Source: Deltaproteobacteria bacterium
GTDB taxonomy: Bacteria > CG2-30-53-67
Reading direction: 5' to 3'
Assembly (NCBI GenBank): GCA_013151235.1
Contig: JAADIO010000002.1
Span: 41,369 to 105,368 of the forward strand
DNA: 64,000 nucleotides
This document shows positions 19,072 through 29,261 of the stretch, in pieces. The position numbers and the translations under genes are program-made. Each line of letters opens with the position of its first letter. Within the stretch, counting starts at the first letter, position 1. The notes under the pieces were generated by a model. That model was not told the DNA's origin and ran no database searches. It worked only from the letters and a program-made list of their open reading frames with translations.

Positions 19072-21513
19072 ATGGAACAGAAAGGTATCGTCCTTCCCGT
19101 CAATATCGAAGAGACCATGAAACGGTCCTATCTTGATTATTCGATGAGCGTCATCGTCGGCCGGGCCCTCCCCGATGTGCGGGATGGTCTCAAACCGGTC
19201 CACCGGCGGATCCTCTATGCCATGTTCCGGGAAGGGCTCCTTTCCAATAAAAAATATTCCAAATCGGCCGGAGTGGTCGGGGAGGTGCTGAAGAAGTTTC
19301 ATCCCCATGGTGATTCCGCTGTCTATGACAGTCTGGTCCGGATGGCCCAGGAGTGGAATCTCCGCTATCCGCTGATCGACGGACAGGGAAATTTCGGGTC
19401 CGTCGATGGGGATTCGGCCGCCGCCTACCGTTATACGGAGGCACGTCTGACGAAGATTGCCGAGGAGATGCTGGCCGACATTGACAAGGAAACCATTAAT
19501 TACACGCCGAATTTTGACGGCTCCGTCGACGAACCTTCCGTCCTGCCGACCCGTATTCCCAACCTCCTGATCAACGGATCGGCGGGAATTGCCGTGGGGA
19601 TGGCCACCAACATTCCGCCCCACAATCTCGGGGAAATCATTGCGGGTCTGATGTTGCTGATCGATAAACCGGATGCTTCCCTGGAGGAGATCCTCGCCGT
19701 TATCCCGGGGCCGGATTTTCCCACGGGCGGGTTCATCCTCGGCTGGGAGGGGATTCGTCAAGCCTACACCACGGGACGGGGAAAAGTGCTTCTGCAGGCC
19801 CGGACCCTTGTGGAAAAAGGGGCGCGCAAGGGGGCAAAAGACGCTATCATCGTGACGGAGATTCCCTACAGCGTGAACAAGTCGAGGCTTTTGGAAGAAA
19901 TTGCACGGCTGGTGCAGAGCAGGAAGATTGAAGGGATTACCGACCTGCGGGATGAATCGGACCGGGAGGGGATCCGGATCGTCATGGAACTGCGCAAAAA
20001 CGAGATCGCCGAGGTTGTTTTGAACCAGCTCTTTAAACACACCTCGCTTCGCACGACCTTCGGGATCATCCTGCTTTCTCTGATCCACAATGAACCGAAG
20101 ATCCTGGGGATTCGAGAGATCCTGCGTCATTTTCTCGACCATCGCAAAGAGGTTGTCACCCGCCGGAGTCTTTTCGATCTCAGGAAGGCCGAGGCCCGCG
20201 CGCACCTCCTCGAAGGATTCAAGATCGCCCTGGACAACCTGGATGCCGTGATCAAGCTGATCAAGGGCTCCCGGGATCCCGAGACGGCCCGGACGGGCCT
20301 GATGAAAAAATTCAAGTTGACGGTGGAACAGGCCCGGGCGATCCTCGAGATGCGTCTTCAGCGCCTGACCGGCCTTGAGCGGGACAAGATTCTTTCCGAC
20401 CTGAAAGAGACCCGTACCCTGATCAAAAAACTGAAGTTTATCCTGGAACATGAGGATGAAATCCTGAAGATAATCCAAAGGGAATTAGCAGAAATCCGGG
20501 ATCGATACAACGATCCGAGACGCAGTGAAATCATTGCCCGGTCGGCCGAGCTTCGGGTGGAAGATCTGATCGCGGAAGAGGAGATGGTGATTACCATCTC
20601 CCACTCCGGTTATATCAAGCGGAATGCCGTCAGTCTTTACCGCGCGCAACAACGGGGCGGCCGGGGCGTCACCGGTATGGGGACCAAGGATGAGGATTTT
20701 GTGGAGCGCCTTTTTGTGGCGCAAACCCATGATTTTATCCTCTTTTTCACCAACATGGGGAAGGTCTACTGGTTAAAGGTACACGAGATTCCCCAGGCGG
20801 GTCGGGCCGCCCGGGGGAAGGCAATCGTCAACCTGCTGCAGATCTCATCCGCAGAGACCATTACCGCCACCCTGCCGGTAAGGGAATTTGATGAAAGCAA
20901 ATACATCATCATGGCTACCCGCCGGGGGATCGTTAAAAAGACCTCTCTCGCGGCTTACAGTCATCCCAGGACGACCGGGATCATGGCTCTCTCCCTCGAT
21001 GCCGGTGACCAGTTGATTCGGGTCGGCATTACCAACGGGGATCATGACATCCTCCTGGGGACCCGTGACGGGATGGCCATCCGATTCCATGAAACCGAAG
21101 TACGCCCCATGGGGCGGGTTTCCCGCGGGGTCAAAGGGATCTCCATGCGGAAAGAGGATGAAGTGATGGGCATGGAGGTGGTCAATCCAGGCGAAACCCT
21201 GCTCACGGTCACGGAGAACGGATTCGGAAAACGTACGAAGATCTCCGAATATCCCGTCCAGGGACGCGGCGGCAAAGGGGTGATCACCATCAAAACCACG
21301 GAACGCAACGGCGAAGTGATCAACGTCCGGCAGGTCTCCGACGAAGACGACCTGATGATCATCACCCGCAAAGGGCAGATCATCCGGATGAAGATCGCCG
21401 GAGTCTCGGTGATCGGACGGAATACCCAGGGTGTCAAATTGATCGGTATTGAAGCAGGAGACAAAGTCACCGGTGTGGCCACCCTTGCAGAAAAGGAAAG
21501 TGAAGAGGAATGA
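19072..21513 (+). CDS. gyrA: DNA gyrase subunit A
   Basis: GyrA carries the DNA cleavage/religation domain and the C-terminal DNA-wrapping pinwheel. The 813-residue protein has [21 protein letters not shown] and the quinolone-region sequence [17 protein letters not shown], with the drug-sensitive serine and aspartate. The catalytic tyrosine is in [12 protein letters not shown] GyrA box, [10 protein letters not shown], marks it as gyrase rather than topoisomerase IV. Its last 14 bp overlap the next gene. Confidence 0.97.
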   Translation: MEQKGIVLPVNIEETMKRSYLDYSMSVIVGRALPDVRDGLKPVHRRILYAMFREGLLSNKKYSKSAGVVGEVLKKFHPHGDSAVYDSLVRMAQEWNLRYPLIDGQGNFGSVDGDSAAAYRYTEARLTKIAEEMLADIDKETINYTPNFDGSVDEPSVLPTRIPNLLINGSAGIAVGMATNIPPHNLGEIIAGLMLLIDKPDASLEEILAVIPGPDFPTGGFILGWEGIRQAYTTGRGKVLLQARTLVEKGARKGAKDAIIVTEIPYSVNKSRLLEEIARLVQSRKIEGITDLRDESDREGIRIVMELRKNEIAEVVLNQLFKHTSLRTTFGIILLSLIHNEPKILGIREILRHFLDHRKEVVTRRSLFDLRKAEARAHLLEGFKIALDNLDAVIKLIKGSRDPETARTGLMKKFKLTVEQARAILEMRLQRLTGLERDKILSDLKETRTLIKKLKFILEHEDEILKIIQRELAEIRDRYNDPRRSEIIARSAELRVEDLIAEEEMVITISHSGYIKRNAVSLYRAQQRGGRGVTGMGTKDEDFVERLFVAQTHDFILFFTNMGKVYWLKVHEIPQAGRAARGKAIVNLLQISSAETITATLPVREFDESKYIIMATRRGIVKKTSLAAYSHPRTTGIMALSLDAGDQLIRVGITNGDHDILLGTRDGMAIRFHETEVRPMGRVSRGVKGISMRKEDEVMGMEVVNPGETLLTVTENGFGKRTKISEYPVQGRGGKGVITIKTTERNGEVINVRQVSDEDDLMIITRKGQIIRMKIAGVSVIGRNTQGVKLIGIEAGDKVTGVATLAEKESEEE

Positions 21514-22327
21514 TCGCCCGGGAATCCTCCGGTGTCTGTTCATACTCCTTCTTTTGAGTCTTGCCGCCTGCCGGAATGATCCGTCGGAGCAACTGCTCCT
21601 CAAGGCCGGAGATGCCTTGCGGGAAGGGCGGGTGGAAGAAGCACTCTCCGACTACACTCAGGCGGTCTCACGTGATCCCCATACGGAAACTGCACAGGAA
21701 GCGAATTACCGGATCGGAGAGATCTACCGTCTTTTTAAGAACCAGCCGGAAGAGGCGATCGGATTTTTCCGGAAAGCCGCCGACGACGGAAGACTCTCCC
21801 GGTATGGAGAAAAGGCGCAAAAGAACATTGCGGAGATTTATCAGCAGGAATTCAAGGATTACAAAAAGGCCATTCCGGAATTACAGCGCCTCATCGACCG
21901 TTTCCCCGCCTCACAGTCGGCCGCAGAGGCGCAGTACCGAATCGGCCAGAGTTATATGGCGCTGAAACAGTATGATCAGGCCCGCATTGAATATTCCCGG
22001 CTGCTTGACCGCTACGGCAGCAGCGAATATCGGGATGACGGTGCCTACCGGATCGGCGTTGCCTATGAGCGGGAAGGTGATTTCAAAGCCGCCCGGCGGG
22101 CATATGAAAGTTTTCTCACCCACTATCCGGACAGTCCCCTCGTGCCGAATGTACGCCTTGGACTGGCCAATATTCTGGAGGAATTAGGGGAAATTGACGG
22201 GGCACTGAAACAGCTTACCTTACTGGAAAAGAACTATCCCAACCAGGAAGTGATCCTGAGAAAGCTTGATGCATTGCTGAAAAAGAAGAATACCGGTAAG
22301 ACCGTGGGTTTTTCCGAAAAGAAATGA
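21500..22327 (+). CDS. TPR-repeat outer-membrane lipoprotein
   Basis: This is a 275-residue predicted lipoprotein. From the GTG at 21500 it starts with a short basic segment, a hydrophobic core (CLFILLLLSLAAC) and a lipobox cysteine at residue 24. At least five tetratricopeptide-like repeats follow (GDALREGRVEEALSDYTQAV, EANYRIGEIYRL, AQYRIGQSYMALKQYDQA, GAYRIGVAYEREGDFKAA). The layout resembles BamD/YbgF-type scaffold lipoproteins, but no specific function can be assigned. The start is uncertain: a TTG at 21449 would extend it further into gyrA. It overlaps gyrA by 14 bp and is probably co-transcribed. Confidence 0.75.
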   Translation: MKRNDRPGILRCLFILLLLSLAACRNDPSEQLLLKAGDALREGRVEEALSDYTQAVSRDPHTETAQEANYRIGEIYRLFKNQPEEAIGFFRKAADDGRLSRYGEKAQKNIAEIYQQEFKDYKKAIPELQRLIDRFPASQSAAEAQYRIGQSYMALKQYDQARIEYSRLLDRYGSSEYRDDGAYRIGVAYEREGDFKAARRAYESFLTHYPDSPLVPNVRLGLANILEELGEIDGALKQLTLLEKNYPNQEVILRKLDALLKKKNTGKTVGFSEKK

Positions 22328-22354
22328 TCTTCATCCCCTCTCGGGGGAAACCGT

Positions 22355-22383
22355 TTGACTTCCTCCGGACGGAATGATAATTT
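22355..22383 (+). promoter_or_regulatory. Candidate promoter of serS
   Basis: TTGACT - 17 bp - TAATTT (or GATAAT with 15 bp spacing). The 5' leader that would result is about 105 nt long and contains a perfect 6-bp hairpin TCCGGC/GCCGGA near 22434-22451. No terminator tract follows that hairpin, so a regulatory role is speculative. Confidence 0.45.
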
Positions 22384-22425
22384 ATCCGCTCCATTTTTAC
22401 GGAGGAGAGGGCGCTTTTCACGTGA

Positions 22426-23802
<1,377 letters not shown>

Positions 23803-23812
23803 AGGTCTTTCG

Positions 23813-23898
23813 GGAGGAGTGGCCGAGTGGTTGAAGGCGGCGGTCTTGAAAACCGTTGTGCGAAAGCACCGTGGGTTCGAATCCTACCTCCTCCGCCA
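23813..23898 (+). tRNA. tRNA-Ser(TGA), CCA encoded
   Basis: GGAGGAG at the 5' end pairs with CTCCTCC, followed by G and CCA. The anticodon loop CTTGAAA gives TGA. There is a long class II variable arm (TTGTGCGAAAGCACC) and a T-arm GTGGG-TTCGAAT-CCTAC. It starts 10 bp after serS and is followed by the repeat unit at 23899-24106. Confidence 0.97.
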
Positions 23899-24106
23899 GG
23901 TTTTTGCGAAGCAAAAACCTATGGCAATTCGCGATGCGAATTGCAGAACAACAAAAATAAGAAGAGGTAGGATGAGAAACCGGGTTCGACCCCAAGATAC
24001 CTTCAGAGGAGCCGCCGAAGGCGGCAAGGATAAGATCTTAAGCGGGACGCGCTGCGTCCTGAAGCGGAGCGGAAGGGCGGAAAGCGCAATCCTACCTCCT
24101 CCGCCA
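23899..24106 (+). repeat. tRNA-tail repeat unit 1 (rtT-like), after tRNA-Ser(TGA)
   Basis: The 208-bp unit ends at 24088-24106 with an exact 19-nt copy of this tRNA's 3' end, from the T-loop to CCA. Two perfect hairpins with 3-nt loops come first (23899-23919 and 23924-23944). The conserved core starts with GAGGTAGGAT at 23964, complementary over 10 bp to the tRNA-end copy. Inside are a T-arm-like GGGTTCGACCC, the hairpin GCCGCC-GAA-GGCGGC and GGGACGC-GCT-GCGTCCT. The organisation matches E. coli tyrT repeats that encode rtT RNA; homology to those is not claimed. Confidence 0.75.
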
Positions 24107-24177
24107 TTTTGTCGCTTCGCGACAAAATAATCAATTTGCAAAGCAAATTGTAATATAATTTTACTTCGTAAAATTAT
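24106..24177 (+). repeat. Three perfect 3-nt-loop hairpins before tRNA-Ser(GCT)
   Basis: The stems are ATTTTGTCGC-TTC-GCGACAAAAT (24106-24128), CAATTTGC-AAA-GCAAATTG (24132-24150) and ATAATTTTAC-TTC-GTAAAATTAT (24155-24177). All are 8-10 bp and perfect. Similar hairpins flank the other serine tRNAs here. They could be processing sites or insertion-prone palindromes. Confidence 0.7.
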
Positions 24178-24179
24178 CA

Positions 24180-24273
24180 GGAGAGATGGCCGAGTCGGCT
24201 GAAGGCGCTCGCCTGCTAAGCGAGTGTAGGGCTTAACACCCTACCGAGGGTTCGAATCCCTCTCTCTCCGCCA
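24180..24273 (+). tRNA. tRNA-Ser(GCT), CCA encoded
   Basis: GGAGAGA pairs with TCTCTCC, followed by G and CCA. The anticodon arm is CTCGC-CTGCTAA-GCGAG, giving GCT. The variable arm is long, as expected for serine tRNAs. The repeat unit at 24274-24479 follows directly. Confidence 0.97.
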
Positions 24274-24479
24274 TGTTTTCGTTGCACGAAAACACCAAGT
24301 AGTTTGCTTTGCAAATTGCGATAGCCATAAAGAGAGAGGGTGAGAAGCCTCGCTGGTTCGATCCCAAGATACCTTAATGTGATGGCCGTCGAAGACGGCA
24401 AGGATAGATCTAAAGCGGGACGCGCGACACCCCGTAGCGAAGCGTAGGGGTGGAAAGCGCAATCCCTCTCTCTCCGCCA
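24274..24479 (+). repeat. tRNA-tail repeat unit 2 (rtT-like), after tRNA-Ser(GCT)
   Basis: The 206-bp unit ends at 24461-24479 with an exact 19-nt copy of the tRNA-Ser(GCT) 3' end. It begins with the hairpin TGTTTTCGT-TGC-ACGAAAACA. The core opens with AGAGAGAGGG (24331-24340), complementary to CCCTCTCTCT in the copy. The central hairpin is GCCGTC-GAA-GACGGC. Compared with units 1 and 3 (GCCGCC/GGCGGC) this is a compensatory C-G to T-A change, evidence that the RNA structure is selected. A diverged second copy of the unit's opening follows at 24480-24524. Confidence 0.75.
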
Positions 24480-24566
24480 TATTTTCGTTGTACGAAAACA
24501 TCGAGCAATTCGCTAAGCGGATTGTGATCACTATAATGATAGAAAGAGAAAGAGACGAAAACCCGA

Positions 24567-24857
<291 letters not shown>

Positions 24858-24956
24858 TGTTGAAAAGTTTGGCGGATCATTGGGAGATTACATCGAACCG
24901 GATCGTGGTGCGGGGGGGAATGAGAAGCCCCGTTGGGGTTCGACCCCAAGATACCG
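24858..24956 (+). repeat. Partial fourth tRNA-tail repeat, truncated
   Basis: The first ~98 bp of unit 3 are repeated after exactly 203 bp with two visible base differences (24706/24909 and near 24751/24954). The copy ends after the T-arm-like hairpin and has no tRNA-end copy of its own. It continues into the palindrome AAATTTTTT-G-AAAAAATTT (24961-24979) just before tRNA-Arg. Together units 3 and 4 are about 1.5 tandem copies, as in E. coli tyrT. Confidence 0.8.
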
Positions 24957-24981
24957 GTTGAAATTTTTTGAAAAAATTTTA

Positions 24982-25058
24982 GCGCCCATAGCTCAGTTGG
25001 ATAGAGCGTTGGACTACGAATCCAAAGGTCGCAGGTTCGAATCCTGCTGGGCGCACCA
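24982..25058 (+). tRNA. tRNA-Arg(ACG), CCA encoded
   Basis: GCGCCCA pairs with TGGGCGC, followed by A and CCA. The anticodon arm is TTGGA-CTACGAA-TCCAA, giving ACG, whose A34 must be deaminated to inosine. The gene for that deaminase, tadA, starts 20 bp downstream. Confidence 0.97.
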
Positions 25059-25078
25059 TCATTTCAGTCTGCTGAAAA

Positions 25079-25588
25079 ATGTCTACGAATGCTACTCAGC
25101 TTCTTCCGGTTAAGATCGAGAAGATCCGTCCGCAGAGTCTATCCCCGGACCACTATTTTATGTGCCGGGCATTAGAGGAGGCGGTCCTGGCCTTGGAGCA
25201 CCGGGAGGTGCCGATCGGGGCGGTTGCCGTATCGGAGGGAGTCATCGTCGGGCGGGGCTATAACCGGAAGGAGACGGACCGGGATGCCACGGCCCATGCC
25301 GAGATCCTGGCCCTGCGGGAGGCTTCGGAGACCCTCGGTCGATGGAGGCTGACCGATGTGACCCTCTATGTGACGCTGGAGCCCTGCGTCATGTGCGCCG
25401 GCGCCATGGTGCAGGCCCGCCTCGGACGACTTGTCTTCGGTGCTTATGACCGCAAAGGTGGCGCCTGTGGATCGGAGTTCCATATCACACAGGATTTCCG
25501 GCTCAACCACCAAGTGGAAACCCGGGGGGGCGTGATGACGGAGGAAGCGGAACGGCTTCTCTGCACTTTCTTCGCCCGTCTCCGGTAG
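25079..25588 (+). CDS. tadA: tRNA-specific adenosine-34 deaminase TadA
   Basis: TadA converts A34 to inosine in tRNA-Arg(ACG), allowing one tRNA to read CGU, CGC and CGA. The 169-residue protein has the zinc/catalytic HAE in TAHAEILAL and the PCxxC motif in EPCVMCAGAM. The family start region is REVPIGAV. The ATG at 25079 follows a hairpin (TTTCAG/CTGAAA) and has no clear ribosome site; an internal ATG at 25160 would give a shorter protein. The gene for its only usual tRNA substrate lies directly upstream, so both may be in one transcript. Confidence 0.95.
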   Translation: MSTNATQLLPVKIEKIRPQSLSPDHYFMCRALEEAVLALEHREVPIGAVAVSEGVIVGRGYNRKETDRDATAHAEILALREASETLGRWRLTDVTLYVTLEPCVMCAGAMVQARLGRLVFGAYDRKGGACGSEFHITQDFRLNHQVETRGGVMTEEAERLLCTFFARLR

Positions 25589-25653
25589 CCCGGTTGCAGG
25601 GTTTGCTTTGGCTTTGATTTTGTCTCTTTTGTTTGGTATTTTTTCGGGCTCAC

Positions 25654-25700
25654 GCAATTTGCTCCGCAAATTGCTATATGATTTTACGAAGTAAAATTAT
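25654..25700 (+). repeat. Two 3-nt-loop hairpins before tRNA-Ser(CGA)
   Basis: GCAATTTGC-TCC-GCAAATTGC (25654-25674, perfect) and ATTTTAC-GAA-GTAAAAT (25681-25697, extendable to 10 bp with one G-T pair). They belong to the same family as those at 24132-24177. Confidence 0.7.
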
Positions 25701-25702
25701 CA

Positions 25703-25791
25703 GGAGAGATGGCCGAGCTGGTCGAAGGCGCCTGACTCGAAATCAGGTGTGGGGCAACTCACCGGGGGTTCGAATCCCTCTCTCTCCGCCA
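25703..25791 (+). tRNA. tRNA-Ser(CGA), CCA encoded
   Basis: GGAGAGA pairs with TCTCTCC, followed by G and CCA. The anticodon arm is CCTGA-CTCGAAA-TCAGG, giving CGA. Its 3' end and the following 21-nt hairpin (25792-25812) are identical to those of tRNA-Ser(GCT), but no repeat core follows. Confidence 0.97.
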
Positions 25792-25827
25792 TGTTTTCGT
25801 TGCACGAAAACATAAAACATTTTGCGT

Positions 25828-25963
25828 CCCCTCTTCGGGCGAAGAACTTCGGGTCCTGCGCAACAGAAAGGTGTGAACCGGGTCAGGCCGTGATTGGAGC
25901 AGCCCTAAGCATTCTCTTTTGTGTGCCGCAGGGAAGCCTGAAGTTTCTTCGCTCGAAGAGGGG
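25828..25963 (+). ncRNA. ffs: Signal recognition particle RNA (4.5S type)
   Basis: The ends pair perfectly over 10 bp (CCCCTCTTCG with CGAAGAGGGG), and further helices (GAAG, CCTGCG/CGCAGG) give one long rod of about 136 nt. Domain IV is recognisable from GGGTCAGG on one side and GGAGCAGCCCTAAGCA on the other. The apical sequence between CC and GG is GTGATT rather than the usual CGGAAG. Location upstream of dnaX and near tadA and serS is the same as in Bacillus. The exact ends are inferred from pairing. Confidence 0.88.
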
Positions 25964-25989
25964 TTGTAAAGGGAAGGACGATACGGATT

Positions 25990-27630
25990 ATGTCATACCG
26001 GGTATTGGCACGAAAATACCGTCCCCAGACCTTTGAGGAGATCATCGGCCAGGGGCATATTACACGGACCCTCCAGAATGCCATCGAGGCCGACCGGATT
26101 GCCCAGGGATTTCTCTTTTCCGGTATGCGGGGGGTCGGAAAGACCACGCTGGCCCGGGTCTTTGCAAAGGCGCTGAACTGCAAGTCCGGGCCGACCCGAA
26201 CTCCCTGCAATGCCTGTGATCACTGCCGGGAGATCACCGATGGAAACTCGGTGGATGTGATCGAGATCGACGGTGCTTCCAATACCGGTGTCGATGATGT
26301 GCGTGAACTTCGTGAAAACGTACTGTATGCTCCGGCACGAACCCGTTACAAGGTCTATATTATTGATGAAGTACACATGCTATCGAGAAGCGCCTTCAAT
26401 GCCTTGCTGAAGACTTTGGAGGAACCACCGTCCCATGTAATCTTCATCTTTGCCACGACGGAACCCCACAAGGTTCCGATTACCATTCAGTCACGCTGCC
26501 AGTGTTTCAGTTTTCGAAAAATTCCCCTGCAGGATGTGGCGGCGCAGTTACTCCATCTTGCGGCATCGGAAGATCTTGAACTGGACCCGGTTGCCGCACA
26601 ACTGATTGCCCGTGCCTCCGAGGGGAGCATGCGGGATGCGCAGAGCCTAATGGACCAGGTCGTCTCCTTCTGCGGGACAACCATCACTTCTGCCGAGACA
26701 CAGAAGGTGTTGGGACTGATCGACCGGCAGGTGCTGGATGCGTGTACCCGGGCCCTGGTAAAACAGGATGCCGCCGGGGCCCTCGCCTTGGTGGAGGAGT
26801 TAAGCAGCGGGGGACAGGATCTGACGGAGTTCTGCAAGGCGCTGCAATTGCATCTGCGGAACCTGCTGATGATCCGGATTCTGGAGAGCCCGGAAAAGAT
26901 TACGAGCCTGCCCGCGGAGGAGATCGCCCGTTTAAAAGAACCGGCGGAGGCCCTGGATGAAGGCCGTCTGATCGCTTTTGTTGAACACCTGAATCGGACG
27001 GAGGAGGCGCTTCGGCGGGCGACGACACCGAGGTTTCTGCTGGAAGTTGCCCTGGTGAAGATGACCCGGATGCAGCCGTTACGGGAATTTCGGGAGATTG
27101 CCGACCAACTGCAGGGACTCGAACGACGTCTTGCCGCCGGACACTCCCCGGCGGAAGGCTCGATTCCGCCTGTGGCGGTCCGGAAGGATGCTGCGATGCA
27201 GGTCCCGGACGGAGGCGCTGCCGCCGGGAGCGTAGCAGATCGCTCGGAAATGGATTGGGAGACGATGGTCCGGCATGCACAAAAGACTTCTCCTCCCGTC
27301 GGGTCGATCCTCGAACATGCTTTTTTGAAGAGCGTCGCGGGTGATCGGATCGAGATCGGTTTTGCGAAAAAGGTTCATCTCGATATGGCACGGAGAAAGA
27401 TCAAACAGATCCGGGAAATCCTGCAGGGATCTTTTCATTATGAACCGGCTGTGGAGCTGGTCCTGCATGAGCAACCCGGTTCGACACCGCTGACCCTGCA
27501 GGCGAAAAAAAAGGAAGCGGCCCGTGTGAGGAAGGAGCAGCTCACGCAGGAAAGTCTGCAGCACCGTGTTGTCCGGGAGGCTGTGAAAGTCTTCCATGGC
27601 CGGATTACGGAAGTCCGTGAATTCTCCTGA
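25990..27630 (+). CDS. dnaX: DNA polymerase III subunits gamma/tau
   Basis: DnaX is the clamp-loader ATPase that also links polymerases in the replisome. The 546-residue protein has Walker A GMRGVGKTTLARVFAKALNC, a zinc-binding cysteine set around CNACDHC, the sensor region SNTGVDDVRELRENV and the DEVHML Walker B. A variable region from about residue 365 leads to a C-terminal domain. Near the end a run of eight A (27505-27512) in three lysine codons could promote slippage. One-base loss would stop translation about 4 codons later. ybaB and recR follow. Confidence 0.95.
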   Translation: MSYRVLARKYRPQTFEEIIGQGHITRTLQNAIEADRIAQGFLFSGMRGVGKTTLARVFAKALNCKSGPTRTPCNACDHCREITDGNSVDVIEIDGASNTGVDDVRELRENVLYAPARTRYKVYIIDEVHMLSRSAFNALLKTLEEPPSHVIFIFATTEPHKVPITIQSRCQCFSFRKIPLQDVAAQLLHLAASEDLELDPVAAQLIARASEGSMRDAQSLMDQVVSFCGTTITSAETQKVLGLIDRQVLDACTRALVKQDAAGALALVEELSSGGQDLTEFCKALQLHLRNLLMIRILESPEKITSLPAEEIARLKEPAEALDEGRLIAFVEHLNRTEEALRRATTPRFLLEVALVKMTRMQPLREFREIADQLQGLERRLAAGHSPAEGSIPPVAVRKDAAMQVPDGGAAAGSVADRSEMDWETMVRHAQKTSPPVGSILEHAFLKSVAGDRIEIGFAKKVHLDMARRKIKQIREILQGSFHYEPAVELVLHEQPGSTPLTLQAKKKEAARVRKEQLTQESLQHRVVREAVKVFHGRITEVREFS

Positions 27631-27666
27631 GATCCTTCGAGGATGTTCGATTGTTGAGGTACGCTG

Positions 27667-27990
27667 ATGTCCAAAAATATGCTCGGTGATCTGATGCGTC
27701 AGGCCCGACAGATGCAGGAGAAGATGAAAGACCTTCAGCGGGAGGCCGGAAGCCGGGTGGTCGAGGCCTCATCCGGCGGCGGGATGGTAACGGTACGGAT
27801 GAACGGCCGTCAGGAACTTCTTTCCCTGCAGGTTGAACAGGATCTGCTCGACAGCGAGGATTCGGAGATGTTACAGGATCTGATCGTGGCCGCCGTCAAT
27901 GAAGGGATCCGGAAATCCAGGGAAGTGATGGAAGAGGAAATGAAGAAGTTGACCGGAGGGCTGAATTTCAATATCCCCGGACTTTTCTGA
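27667..27990 (+). CDS. ybaB: Nucleoid-associated protein YbaB/EbfC
   Basis: YbaB/EbfC is a small dimeric DNA-binding protein of the nucleoid. The 107-residue sequence has a helical N-terminus rich in M, Q and K (MLGDLMRQARQMQEKMKDLQ), then the core MVTVRMNGRQELLSLQV and the C-terminal helix VAAVNEGIRKSREVMEEEM. TGAGGT lies 7 nt before the ATG. The dnaX-ybaB-recR order is conserved widely. Confidence 0.94.
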   Translation: MSKNMLGDLMRQARQMQEKMKDLQREAGSRVVEASSGGGMVTVRMNGRQELLSLQVEQDLLDSEDSEMLQDLIVAAVNEGIRKSREVMEEEMKKLTGGLNFNIPGLF

Positions 27991-28038
27991 TCCCGCATGC
28001 GGCGGGGTTGTCGGCGCGAATGAGGAGAATACGGGACG

Positions 28039-28638
28039 GTGGTAGCCTCTTCCCTGACCAGGCTGATCGAAGAGCTGAAACGGCTTCCGGGGATCGGAAC
28101 CAAGACGGCGCAACGGCTTGCCTTCTTCCTGATGAAGATGCCGAAGGATCGGGCCCTGGGGCTGGCCCGGGCGATTGAAGAGGTCAAGGAGAAGATTCGT
28201 TTCTGCCGTCGATGCGGAAATCTTGGGGAAGGGGAGCTTTGTACTGTTTGCCGGGACTCCCGACGGGACGCAACCCTTATCTGTGTGGTTCAGGAGGCGA
28301 TGGATGTTATGGCTATCGACCGGACGGGAGAATACCGGGGTCTCTTTCACGTTCTCCACGGTGCCCTGTCGCCGATGGACAATATCGGCCCCGATGAGTT
28401 AAACCTGAGTTCGTTGATGAAGCGGCTGCATGAGCCGGATGTGCGGGAAGTCATTCTGGCGACAAACCCGACCATTGAAGGAGAGGCGACGGCCCTCTAC
28501 CTGGCCCGGCTGATTCATGCGAAAACGAGGATCAAAGTCAGCCGGATTGCCCACGGCATTCCCATGGGGGGCCATCTGGAGTATGCCGATGAGGTCACCC
28601 TCTCGAAGGCGCTGGAGGGGAGACGGGAAATTCAATAA
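28039..28638 (+). CDS. recR: Recombination mediator RecR
   Basis: RecR acts with RecF and RecO to load RecA at gaps. The 199-residue protein has an N-terminal helix-hairpin-helix (LKRLPGIGTKTAQRLAFFLM), a zinc finger CRRCGNLGEGELCTVC and a TOPRIM domain from about residue 80 (ICVVQEAMDVMAIDRTGEYRG, read as two parts). The start is GTG with AGGAG 11 nt upstream. Confidence 0.96.
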   Translation: MVASSLTRLIEELKRLPGIGTKTAQRLAFFLMKMPKDRALGLARAIEEVKEKIRFCRRCGNLGEGELCTVCRDSRRDATLICVVQEAMDVMAIDRTGEYRGLFHVLHGALSPMDNIGPDELNLSSLMKRLHEPDVREVILATNPTIEGEATALYLARLIHAKTRIKVSRIAHGIPMGGHLEYADEVTLSKALEGRREIQ

Positions 28639-28691
28639 CGGAAGAGTGGAACGAGCCGCCCTTCCCGATACATCAAAGAAGGAGAATTCTT

Positions 28692-29261
28692 ATGTCGATC
28701 ACCGAAGTTCGATGGCACGCACGGGCCGGTCAGGGAGCCGTTACCGCGGCAAAGATCCTGGCGGAGGCAACGATGGCACAGGGAGAATATGTGCAGGCCT
28801 TTCCGGAATATGGACCGGAGCGGATGGGGGCCCCCCTTCGGGCCTACAACCGGATCAGCGATGCCCCCCTGACCATGCACTGTCAGGTGACCAATCCCAA
28901 TGTGGTCATCGTCGTCGACAGCTCGCTGCTGGAGACGCAGGACGTGACCGACGGCACACCGGAGGATGCCGTTTTCCTCGTCAACACGACCCACTCCCCC
29001 GCGGAGGTTGCCGAAAAACTGGGACGCCCCGTCGACCGAGTCTTTACGGTGGATGCCACGCAGATCTCCATCGACTGCCTCGGGCGGCCGATTCCCAATA
29101 CGCCCCTGTTGGGTGCCCTTTCCAGGGCGACGGGGCTGGTCAAACTTGACGTCCTGTTGACGGACCTGGCGGTGAACCTGAAGAAAAAATTCCCCGAAAA
29201 AATCGTGCAGGGCAATACGGCTTCGGTGGAACGAGCCTACAAGGAGGTAAAAGGAATATGA
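28692..29261 (+). CDS. porG: Pyruvate:ferredoxin oxidoreductase gamma subunit
   Basis: The gamma subunit of a four-subunit 2-oxoacid:ferredoxin oxidoreductase, which interconverts pyruvate plus CoA and acetyl-CoA plus CO2 with ferredoxin. The 189-residue protein begins with the family motif VRWHARAGQGAVTAAKILAEA and contains FPEYGPERMGAPLRAYNRIS. AAGGAG lies 8 nt before the ATG. It overlaps the delta-subunit gene by 4 bp. Pyruvate is the likely substrate from similarity to PorG; another branched or aryl 2-oxoacid is not excluded. Confidence 0.88.
   Translation: MSITEVRWHARAGQGAVTAAKILAEATMAQGEYVQAFPEYGPERMGAPLRAYNRISDAPLTMHCQVTNPNVVIVVDSSLLETQDVTDGTPEDAVFLVNTTHSPAEVAEKLGRPVDRVFTVDATQISIDCLGRPIPNTPLLGALSRATGLVKLDVLLTDLAVNLKKKFPEKIVQGNTASVERAYKEVKGI

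Noticed and set aside
23819..24130. Rightward reading frame through tRNA-Ser(TGA) and its repeat, with peptide RPQDTxRGAAxGGKD seen again after tRNA-Ser(GGA)
   Set aside because: The shared peptide comes from the shared repeat core. In the unit after tRNA-Ser(GCT) the same frame is stopped, so it is not a conserved protein. An arginine-rich peptide like E. coli Tpr was considered but is not supported.
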